From Leptofilum sp965368765 (GTDB taxonomy: Bacteria; Chloroflexota; Anaerolineae; Promineifilales; Promineifilaceae): 16,536 bases of DNA. Position numbers and translations under genes: made by a program. Where the stretch lies: positions 1 through 16,536 of the forward strand of contig CBDUOF010000071.1 of assembly GCA_965368765.1 (NCBI GenBank). The letters run 5' to 3'. The notes beneath the pieces were generated by a model that worked only from the letters and a program-made list of their open reading frames with translations, was not told the origin of the DNA and ran no database searches. This document shows, piece by piece, positions 1 through 6,293 of the stretch. The stretch's first letter is position 1; each line of letters starts with the position of its first letter.

Positions 1-227
1 CTAAAAAGCTGGATCATCATCGCACTGTGCGCCAGTTTGCCAGCCACACCACCCGCGAAGAGCGGCTGCACTTTCTGGACGTGCTGTTTGCCATTGCCGC
101 CGCTGATGGCCTGGCCGCTTACGATGAAATCGAGGAAATTCGGGCCATTGCCCGCACCCTGAACCTGACGCGGGAAGCGTTTATTGAAGCCAAACTAAAA
201 ATTCCACGTGACCAGCGTGAAGCGTAA
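1..227 (+). CDS. TerB-like protein, C-terminal part (5' end outside window)
   Basis: The reading frame is open from the first bases of the window (first full codon at position 3) to TAA at 225-227, so this is the tail of a gene that begins upstream. The visible 74 or so residues end in a helical segment with 'FLDVLFAIAAADG' followed by 'DEIEEIRAIARTLNL'. This matches the tellurite-resistance TerB / TerB-like fold: helix, an acidic 'A.ADG....E...' turn, helix. Proteins with this domain are found alone or fused to membrane or DnaJ-like parts. The missing N-terminus prevents a choice, and no direct role in tellurite resistance should be assumed. A GTG at 27 could serve as a start, but the frame runs on upstream with sensible codons, so I treat the gene as truncated by the window edge. 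Confidence 0.7.
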   Translation, partial: KKLDHHRTVRQFASHTTREERLHFLDVLFAIAAADGLAAYDEIEEIRAIARTLNLTREAFIEAKLKIPRDQREA

Positions 228-235
228 GATTTTCC

Positions 236-287
236 CCGCAGATGACACAGATTTTTCAAGCGTTTAAGGTATCTGTGGTTTGTTTTT
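236..287 (+). repeat. Inverted repeat / possible terminator within a dispersed-repeat-like spacer
   Basis: The 72-base spacer after the TerB-like gene contains CACAGAT (246-252) and its exact complement ATCTGTG (271-277), followed by GTTTGTTTTT (278-287). This could be a weak Rho-independent terminator with an 18-base loop. The left part, CCGCAGATGACACAGAT (236-252), resembles short intergenic repeats with tandem 'CAGAT' units that I recall from several environmental bacterial genomes. That resemblance is from memory only. Confidence 0.4.
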
Positions 288-299
288 AAAGGAGATATT

Positions 300-722
300 A
301 TGGGAGCTTGGGGTTCCGGTAATTTTGAGAATGATACAGCTCAAGATTGGCTGTACGATTTTGGCGAGAATGATTTTCGGCTAATCGAGCGTACGCTGGC
401 TGGCGTGGCGAGTATGGTTGCGCTGGACGAGCTAGACGCCGATGAAGCGTGCGAGGTGTTGGCCGCCGCTGAGTGTGTGGCCGCCGCCGCAGGCTTCCCG
501 CCTGAAAATCCGCCGGAAGAGCTGGCGGAGTGGCTAACGGAAAACAGCCCGATGCAGGTGAAGCCAGCCTACATTGAGATGGCTCGCAAAGCCGTCGCCC
601 GTGTGCTGAAAAAATCGGAACTGCGGGAGCTGTGGCTGGAAAGCGAGGCGTTTGATGGCTGGGAAACGGCCGTACTCAACCTCCAATCCCGCCTTAACCA
701 GATTCCCTTAAACGAGGAGTGA
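300..722 (+). CDS. DUF4259 domain protein
   Basis: A 140-residue protein starting at ATG 300, with a good ribosome binding site (AAAGGAG, 288-294) five bases before the start. The N-terminus 'MGAWGSGNFENDTAQDW' is the hallmark of the DUF4259 family, whose members are about this length and have no established biochemical role. The rest is acidic and alpha-helical, with Ala-rich stretches ('AADEACEVLAAAECVAAAAG' type composition around residues 45-65). There is no signal peptide or membrane segment, so it is probably cytosolic. The stop codon (720-722) lies 23 bases before the next start, so it is likely cotranscribed with the downstream lipoprotein gene. One ACGGCCGT palindrome (666-673) encodes the Thr-Ala-Val of 'WETAVLN'. 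Confidence 0.85.
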   Translation: MGAWGSGNFENDTAQDWLYDFGENDFRLIERTLAGVASMVALDELDADEACEVLAAAECVAAAAGFPPENPPEELAEWLTENSPMQVKPAYIEMARKAVARVLKKSELRELWLESEAFDGWETAVLNLQSRLNQIPLNEE

Positions 723-745
723 GCATCCTCAGATGCGAGCGTGCT

Positions 746-1462
746 ATGAAAATTCGTCTGATTATCTTATTCGGTTTGCTAATAACGGTCGCCTGCCGCC
801 AACAAACCTTGCCCGAACTGAGTGCCGCTGAATTGGTGCAGCTTTCAGCCGAGCGGCTAAAGGATAGCGAGGGTTTCCAGTTCACCATAGAGCGGGATGG
901 TGCGCCTGCCTTTTTGGACCCCGGCGAAACGCTCTCGTTTCGCCGGGCGCTTGGGGCGTATGTCGCTCCAGATCGCGCCTTGGCGACGGTGCGGGTCATT
1001 GGCCCTGGCATCATCACTGATGTGGATGTGATTAGCGTGGCGGAGATTCAATGGCAAACCAATGTGGTTACCAATGCCTGGGAAGAGCTGCCGCCCAACT
1101 GGGGCTTCAACCCGGCGGTGCTATTTGACGACGAGATTGGCATCCAGGCGGTGCTGTTGGCGGATTTAAGTGACATCCAGCTGGCTGAGCCGGAGAATCT
1201 GGCAGAGAGTGAGGGTCCGGATGAATTGTTGTATAGCGTAACGGCCGTTGCCAGCGGTGAAAATGTCTACCAGATGAGCGGCTATCTCATTGGGCCAGAA
1301 TCAGTGACAATGCAGCTATGGATTGTGCCGGAAACGTTTGAGCTGGCTCGTATCGTCGTGCGGGAGCCTGAGCCAGATAGCGAAGAAGGGGAAAGCATCT
1401 GGCAGGTCGATATTTTTAACTATGATGAGCTGATCGACATTCAGCCGCCAGAAATTGAGTGA
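746..1462 (+). CDS. LppX/LprAFG-like lipoprotein
   Basis: A 238-residue predicted lipoprotein. The start at ATG 746 is chosen because the protein then opens with 'MKIRLIILFGLLITVAC', a short basic n-region, a hydrophobic core and a lipobox-like end with Cys17 as the lipidation site. A GTG at 719 would add nine polar residues ahead of the signal peptide and overlap the previous stop. The mature part ('GFQFTIERDGAP...', then a 'V..W...ELPPNWGFNPAVLFDDEIGIQAVL' region near residues 110-145) fits the LppX_LprAFG family. Those proteins have a hydrophobic cavity and, in mycobacteria, carry lipids across the cell envelope. The role here is inferred from the family only. No strong Shine-Dalgarno precedes 746; the gene probably follows DUF4259 in one transcript. 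One ACGGCCGT (1241-1248) encodes 'TAV'. Confidence 0.75.
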   Translation: MKIRLIILFGLLITVACRQQTLPELSAAELVQLSAERLKDSEGFQFTIERDGAPAFLDPGETLSFRRALGAYVAPDRALATVRVIGPGIITDVDVISVAEIQWQTNVVTNAWEELPPNWGFNPAVLFDDEIGIQAVLLADLSDIQLAEPENLAESEGPDELLYSVTAVASGENVYQMSGYLIGPESVTMQLWIVPETFELARIVVREPEPDSEEGESIWQVDIFNYDELIDIQPPEIE

Positions 1463-1466
1463 TTGC

Positions 1467-1492
1467 TAACCAATTGTTTCCCCAATCAGTTA
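1467..1492. repeat. Imperfect inverted repeat between convergent genes
   Basis: TAACCAATTG (1467-1476) faces CAATCAGTTA (1483-1492), giving two 4-bp stem segments separated by a 2x2 mismatch. It sits in the 45-base spacer between the convergent lipoprotein and methyltransferase genes, where a bidirectional terminator would be expected. The only T-run is a short one at 1505-1508, so termination here is weakly supported. Confidence 0.25.
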
Positions 1493-1507
1493 ATGCCAAT
1501 CCGGTTT

Positions 1508-2599
1508 TTAGTTGCGGCGGATGATATAAACGCGCCCCCACTGCCCTAAAACTGCAATCGAATAGCCAGTTAAAATTTCCAGGCTTGGGCAGCGGCGTAC
1601 GGCGTCTTTCACCGAGTCATATTCGCTGCTAAGGACGATGACACGGCCGTTTTCCCCTACTATGCGCTCTAGCTCCCTGAAGAAGGCTGGATACAGCTTC
1701 TTGATGGCTTTTGACGATCCGATTTGCTTGCCAAACGGCAGATTTGTCACGACTTTGTTGATGCTGCCCGTGGCGAGTGGCAGCTTGACAGCGTCTGCAT
1801 GCAGCGTGCTGAAGGCGTTGGGTGGTTCCTTGCGCAGCGCTTCTACATTTTGCCTTGTTGCCCAGACATGATCACGTACATTGTCTCCGGCAATCATTTG
1901 GGCATACGCACCGGCGTAACGGCGCTCCATGAGCAGCGTGCCGCTGCCGCACATGGGATCCAGAAAGACGTCGTCGTCGCTGGGCTGGCTAAGGTGAACC
2001 ATAGCAGCAGCGACAGACGGCCGTAAAGCGGCTTTCAAGTTTATTGGTTTGTTGAATCGGTGACGGGTGGTGCGGTCGGTTAAGCGAATACCGCAGACCA
2101 GCCGTGAGCCAAGCAGGTTGACCCAGATTTCCAACATGGCGTGGTCGGGCACCAGCCGCCAGCGCGGGTAACGGAGCTTCATCCCCTTTTCCACCGCCGC
2201 GCCTAATTCTTTGCGGTAAATTTCATGGCTGCCATACAAACGACTAATGACGCGGTAAGACGGCCGTCCTGGTTGCTTGCGCATAGACATCGCCACATCA
2301 ATGGCTGTTTGGAAAACGGCCGTTTGGCTAACCAGTTCCGTTAATTGCGGCAGCACCTGATGGGTACGAGGCACTTTATCAAGGGAAATCGCCAAAACAA
2401 AAACATCTTCGACCGTACGCAACTGCATGAGGTCAGACGCCTCGCCACCATAATTAAAGAGCAGAAGACCATTCTGCTCTTTGGCAAAGACCTTCTCGCT
2501 AAACTTTGCGCCGGCCAAGCGATCGCGCACTTCTATCCAGGCAATATCTTCCACACCCGGCATTGTTTGTACATAATATTGGACTGATTCATTTTTCAT
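1508..2599 (-). CDS. THUMP-domain guanine-N2 RNA methyltransferase (Trm14-like)
   Basis: A 363-residue SAM-dependent methyltransferase. The N-terminal part ('YYVQTMPGVEDIAWIEV', residues 8-24) and residues about 50-175 correspond to the ferredoxin-like plus THUMP RNA-binding region. 'FNKPINLKAALRPSVAAAM' (182-200) leads into the Rossmann catalytic domain with SAM motif I 'DPMCGSGT' (214-221) and catalytic loop 'NLPFG' (286-290), the form typical of N2-guanine methyltransferases acting on tRNA (Trm14/TrmN, THUMPD3 group, position 6 of tRNA). An RlmL-like rRNA target is the main alternative. ATG 2599 is the natural family start, but no Shine-Dalgarno is visible before it. It follows der after 113 bases in the same direction. 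Four ACGGCCGT palindromes (1643, 2017, 2260, 2316) lie in it. Confidence 0.8.
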   Translation of the reverse strand: MKNESVQYYVQTMPGVEDIAWIEVRDRLAGAKFSEKVFAKEQNGLLLFNYGGEASDLMQLRTVEDVFVLAISLDKVPRTHQVLPQLTELVSQTAVFQTAIDVAMSMRKQPGRPSYRVISRLYGSHEIYRKELGAAVEKGMKLRYPRWRLVPDHAMLEIWVNLLGSRLVCGIRLTDRTTRHRFNKPINLKAALRPSVAAAMVHLSQPSDDDVFLDPMCGSGTLLMERRYAGAYAQMIAGDNVRDHVWATRQNVEALRKEPPNAFSTLHADAVKLPLATGSINKVVTNLPFGKQIGSSKAIKKLYPAFFRELERIVGENGRVIVLSSEYDSVKDAVRRCPSLEILTGYSIAVLGQWGRVYIIRRN

Positions 2600-2712
2600 A
2601 ATAAAGAGAAGTGGTATTGGGCAATATCGATAGGTTCAGAAAGCAAAACAGAGAACGAATACGGCTATAGAAATCAGGTCTTCCGACGCCGGATACAGCC
2701 TGGCGCCCCTTG
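2600..2712 (-). other. Spacer between der and the methyltransferase gene
   Basis: A 113-base gap. I see a weak imperfect hairpin (around 2692-2707, GCCGG against CCTGGC) but no U-tract after it on the minus strand. There is no convincing -35/-10 pair and no Shine-Dalgarno before position 2599. The methyltransferase could be read through from der or have a promoter I cannot recognise. Confidence 0.4.
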
Positions 2713-4080
2713 CTACTTTCCAAAACGATCTTCGCTGCGAGCGCGGAAAAAGAGCCGAATAGGAACGCCCGTAAAGGGCCATTGTTCCCGCAAACGGTTT
2801 TCCAAAAACCGCTTGTAGCCAAAATTTAGCCACTCTGGATTATTCACAAAAAAGACAAATGTCGGTGGCGCCACGCCGGCTTGGGTAGCATAGAAAAATT
2901 TGGCGCGCTTACCGCCTTTGCCCGGTGGCGGATGCAGCGTGATCGCATCACGCATAAATTTATTGAGCGCACTGGTAGGAATACGCTGGTGACGCGCTTC
3001 ATTTACCTCGATTACCTGAGGCAAAATGCGGCTTATTCGCTGCCCGGTCAATGCAGAAATGAAAACTACGGGCATGTAAGGCAAAAAGTTCAGTTCTTCT
3101 CGCACCTTTGCCTCGTAGTCATGAATCGTGTAGCTATCTTTTTCGATGGCATCCCACTTGTTGACCAGCACCAGCGCACCGGCCGTCTCGTCAGTGATCA
3201 TGCCTGCAACGTGCGTATCCTGCGCAGTAATGCCTGTTTCGGCATCGAGCAGGAACAAAACGACATCCGCACGCTTGAGGGCTTTCATTGCCCGCAGCAC
3301 GCTATATTTTTCTATGCCAGGGTCAATTTTGCCTCGCCGTCGAATGCCGGCCGTATCGATGAGGGTGAAGTCCTGGCCGTGCCAGCGAATTCGTGTGTCG
3401 ATGGCGTCGCGGGTGGTACCTGCGATGGGGCTAACAATCACGCGTTCTTCCCCGATTAGTTTGTTGACCAGCGTGGATTTGCCCACGTTGGGGCGACCCA
3501 ACATCGCAATTCTGATACTGTCGTCTTCATCATCATCGTCTGCAGGTGAAGGAGGAACGGCCGTTACAATCGCGTCTAATAAATCGCCCGTGCCGTATCC
3601 GTGCAGCGCTGAAATTGGGAACACTTCCCCCAGTGCCAACTCATAGAATTCATACACATTGTCGGTGAGTTTTGTAGATTCCAGCTTGTTTGCTGCAACC
3701 AGCACTGGTTTGTTCGACTGGCGCAGAATATCGGCCACTTCCTGGTCTGCTGCCGTCACGCCGACCTGCCCATCTACCACAAGCACAACAGCATCTGCAT
3801 CGCGGATAGCAATAGCCGCCTGCTGGCGAATCGCCGGCAAGAACTGTTCAGAATCTTCCGACAAAGGGTCTGTGTGCCAACCCGTCGTGACTTCGATGCC
3901 GCCTGTATCTACCAGCGAAAACACGACGCCGCTCCACTCGCTGTCGGCGTAGAGCCTGTCGCGAGTGGTGCCTGCCATTTCTGAAACCACTGCGATACGG
4001 CGGCCGACTATACGGTTAAATAGGGTTGATTTGCCAACGTTTGGTCGACCGACCAACGCGATCAAAGGTTTTACTTTCAT
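2713..4080 (-). CDS. der: Ribosome-assembly GTPase Der (EngA)
   Basis: A 455-residue protein with the unique Der layout of two tandem GTPase domains and a KH-like C-terminal domain. Domain 1 has P-loop 'GRPNVGKST' (11-19), switch region 'GTTRD' (37-41), 'DTGG' (58-61) and a guanine motif 'NKLE' (131-134) with Glu in place of the usual Asp. An acidic linker ('DDDDEDD', 181-187) leads to domain 2 with 'GRPNVGKST' (195-203), 'GTTRD' (221-225), 'DTAG' (242-245) and 'NKWD' (307-310). The KH-like part follows from about residue 350 ('PPPGKGGKRAKFFYATQ', 384-400). Der binds the 50S precursor and is essential in most bacteria; it acts in the cytosol. It starts 8 bases after the cdaR stop, so it is almost surely in that operon. 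No Shine-Dalgarno is visible. Length is normal for the family. Confidence 0.97.
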   Translation of the reverse strand: MKVKPLIALVGRPNVGKSTLFNRIVGRRIAVVSEMAGTTRDRLYADSEWSGVVFSLVDTGGIEVTTGWHTDPLSEDSEQFLPAIRQQAAIAIRDADAVVLVVDGQVGVTAADQEVADILRQSNKPVLVAANKLESTKLTDNVYEFYELALGEVFPISALHGYGTGDLLDAIVTAVPPSPADDDDEDDSIRIAMLGRPNVGKSTLVNKLIGEERVIVSPIAGTTRDAIDTRIRWHGQDFTLIDTAGIRRRGKIDPGIEKYSVLRAMKALKRADVVLFLLDAETGITAQDTHVAGMITDETAGALVLVNKWDAIEKDSYTIHDYEAKVREELNFLPYMPVVFISALTGQRISRILPQVIEVNEARHQRIPTSALNKFMRDAITLHPPPGKGGKRAKFFYATQAGVAPPTFVFFVNNPEWLNFGYKRFLENRLREQWPFTGVPIRLFFRARSEDRFGK

Positions 4081-4088
4081 AAGCTGTC

Positions 4089-5471
4089 TTAAATTGCTTT
4101 GCTATTGGATAACCAGGCAAAGGTGGTGGGAATTGTTGTAGGCGTCTGGTTGGGAACGGCCGTAACCGCCGTCTCATAGCTATTAAATGCCAAGGAATAC
4201 CTTTGCGGGTTGAATGACTCCGTATCTGTAATCCCGCTCGTTTTAGAAATGGGCTCGCTGATGACAACCTCTATTACCAGCGGCTGAATGGAGCGGGTTT
4301 CTAAACCACGATCTGGAATATCCACATCCGGCTCCAGCAAATATTCACCAGGTTTTAGGCCGAACAAATCCAGCGAAACCCGCACATCTTGCTCTGCCAG
4401 AGCGTCCAGCACTGGCGAAGGACCAAATAAAACGATCCGTACGCTGTCTGGATTAATCGTAACCTCGAGCTCATCACCAACGCCTAAAAGCTCAATTGGC
4501 TGATTATATATCTTTGTACTGGAAAAGGGTTCAATTTGTACAGTAACTGTAATCTCTGTCACGCTGTCCAGGGTAATTCCCTCTGGCAAAATTAAGGAGA
4601 CCTGATCCTGAAACGTTTCTGTTAGGCCCGTTATGTCAATTGGCTCTGTTTGCACCCGAAATGGCAGCGCCAATTGCGTTGGGCGTCCAGTTACCAATAC
4701 GCTGGAGGGTTCCACCGTTACGCCCAATACCCGATACCCCTGGGCCACTTGCCCCAGAACATCGGCCGTAATGACTTTGCTGGCAAAATCAGCCGATTCA
4801 TTGATAGGAATCGTTACCTGAACCTGTTCTGCACTGAGCTGCAAGCCGCTAACGCTAGCAACACGGGCTTGAAGGTTATAAAAGAGTGGCTGCGGCGATT
4901 CAATAAGCGTTTGGGTATCATCATTGAGAAAGACGGTGACGCGGGCAGAAGCAAGCTTATCAACTTCCCTTTCTGTGCCGGTGACCGTTATAAATGGTGG
5001 GTCGATGAGCGGTGTCCCCATCGTATGCCCCCGGGCGACTTCTCCCCGTATTTCTAATTCCACATCGATATCACGAGTGACTAATTTTTCTAACCGTACC
5101 GTGACTGTTTCAGGAATAGGCGCTTCAAGCGTTACCCGCGTATCTTCTGCCTGAATGTCGATGGGCACTAGGACGTCTTTATCAAGCGGCACATTGCTGA
5201 GATCAATAATGGCGGTGAAATCTTCTGTTGTTAGCTCTGATACAATGGAAGTTGGCCCCTCATACGTGACGAGTACCGGTGGATTGTTGTTTGTGGGGCT
5301 GACGCGGCTCACGTCTTCTGGTAAGCCAATGAATGTGGCCGGAATTTGTACGGCGCGTTTTACGTCAGGATCGTCTACCTGCATGGCATTAATCCAAATA
5401 ACCACTGCCAAAATAAAACAAAGCAGCAGCGTTACCAAATTAGAAATCAACGTTCGAGCCACGCGTATCAT
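4089..5471 (-). CDS. cdaR: YbbR-domain protein CdaR, regulator of diadenylate cyclase
   Basis: A 460-residue membrane-anchored protein. One TM helix near the N-terminus (about residues 9-28, 'LISNLVTLLLCFILAVVIWI') is followed by about four extracytoplasmic beta-rich YbbR repeats (roughly 40-127, 130-225, 230-315 and 320-405). CdaR is known from Firmicutes to bind and modulate CdaA, the cyclase encoded immediately upstream. Its ATG overlaps the cdaA stop by four bases (ATGA), and GAGGG precedes it by about seven bases, so the pair are translationally coupled. After the last YbbR repeat comes a 55-residue Thr/Pro-rich tail ('NQTPTTIPTT', 441-450) that is not part of the domain and is probably disordered. 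One ACGGCCGT (4156-4163) encodes a 'TAV' in this tail. Confidence 0.9.
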   Translation of the reverse strand: MIRVARTLISNLVTLLLCFILAVVIWINAMQVDDPDVKRAVQIPATFIGLPEDVSRVSPTNNNPPVLVTYEGPTSIVSELTTEDFTAIIDLSNVPLDKDVLVPIDIQAEDTRVTLEAPIPETVTVRLEKLVTRDIDVELEIRGEVARGHTMGTPLIDPPFITVTGTEREVDKLASARVTVFLNDDTQTLIESPQPLFYNLQARVASVSGLQLSAEQVQVTIPINESADFASKVITADVLGQVAQGYRVLGVTVEPSSVLVTGRPTQLALPFRVQTEPIDITGLTETFQDQVSLILPEGITLDSVTEITVTVQIEPFSSTKIYNQPIELLGVGDELEVTINPDSVRIVLFGPSPVLDALAEQDVRVSLDLFGLKPGEYLLEPDVDIPDRGLETRSIQPLVIEVVISEPISKTSGITDTESFNPQRYSLAFNSYETAVTAVPNQTPTTIPTTFAWLSNSKAI

Positions 5472-6283
5472 TGCTCTGCCCTCAAGCTATTTTGTCGATT
5501 GTGTAAAAATGCATCCAAAATATCATCCAAGCGGGAAGGATCCTGGCGGCGAATGACACGGCCGTTATGGGCAATGGATACCTGACCCGTTTCTTCAGAG
5601 ACAACAACCGCAATGGCGTCGCTCACCTCGCTGATGCCCAGGGCAGCACGGTGACGCAACCCCATCTGGCGATCTGTCAGGCTACTGGTGGAAAGGGGCA
5701 TTACACAGGCAGCGGCTGCGAGCTTGCCATTTCGCATAATGACCGCACCGTCGTGTAACTCAGTGTTTTTGTTGAAAATAGTTAGCAACAGGTCTGGCGA
5801 GACTTCTGAATTTAGCAAGATGCCGGTATCGATATATTCTTGCAGTCCTGTATCACGCTCGAAGATGATTAGCGCACCGTGTCGCCGCTGGGACAAACGA
5901 ATGCTGGCATCTTTGACGGCAACCACTACCGGGCTAACTTCGTTTTTGCGTAAGAAGCGGATGTAGCTGCCGGTACGGCCGAGTTGCTCCAGGGCACGTC
6001 TGAGCTCCGGTTGAAAGATAATTGGGATGGATAGCAATAACGTGGGCAAAATCCAGCTAACGAGTTGGCGAAAGGCGGTGAGCCCTGGGATGTTGCTGAG
6101 CAGAAGAACAAGGAGCGCCAACCCAACAAAACCACGCAAAACCTGCACGGCGCGGGTTCCCCGTATAAGCAAAAAGCCGCTGAAAATAACGGCCGTTACC
6201 AATAAAATATCAATGGCACTGATCCACAGCGATGTGGAGCGGTTGAGAGCACTTACCAGGCTCTCCCAGGAAAAAACGTTCAT
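5468..6283 (-). CDS. cdaA: Diadenylate cyclase CdaA (c-di-AMP synthase)
   Basis: A 271-residue membrane protein that condenses two ATP to c-di-AMP. Three TM helices (about residues 22-40, 48-66 and 72-90) precede a linker 'QPELRRALEQLGR' (91-103) and the DAC (DisA_N) domain. The catalytic signature residues are all present: 'DGA' at 178-180 and 'RHR' at 210-212 in 'GLRHRAALG', with 'RHGALIIFERDTGL' (134-147) forming the nucleotide-site beta strand. Length and architecture match CdaA/DacA rather than DisA. It lies 10 bases after the TPR gene and overlaps cdaR by 4. glmM, often third in Firmicutes cda operons, is absent; der follows instead. No Shine-Dalgarno is visible before ATG 6283. ACGGCCGT copies are at 5558 and 6189. 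Confidence 0.95.
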   Translation of the reverse strand: MNVFSWESLVSALNRSTSLWISAIDILLVTAVIFSGFLLIRGTRAVQVLRGFVGLALLVLLLSNIPGLTAFRQLVSWILPTLLLSIPIIFQPELRRALEQLGRTGSYIRFLRKNEVSPVVVAVKDASIRLSQRRHGALIIFERDTGLQEYIDTGILLNSEVSPDLLLTIFNKNTELHDGAVIMRNGKLAAAACVMPLSTSSLTDRQMGLRHRAALGISEVSDAIAVVVSEETGQVSIAHNGRVIRRQDPSRLDDILDAFLHNRQNSLRAEQ

Positions 6284-6293
6284 AAGATAGGCA

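Noticed and set aside
2881..3646. Plus-strand open frames of 192 and 166 codons opposite der
   Set aside because: They are antisense shadows of an unmistakable Der protein and overlap each other.
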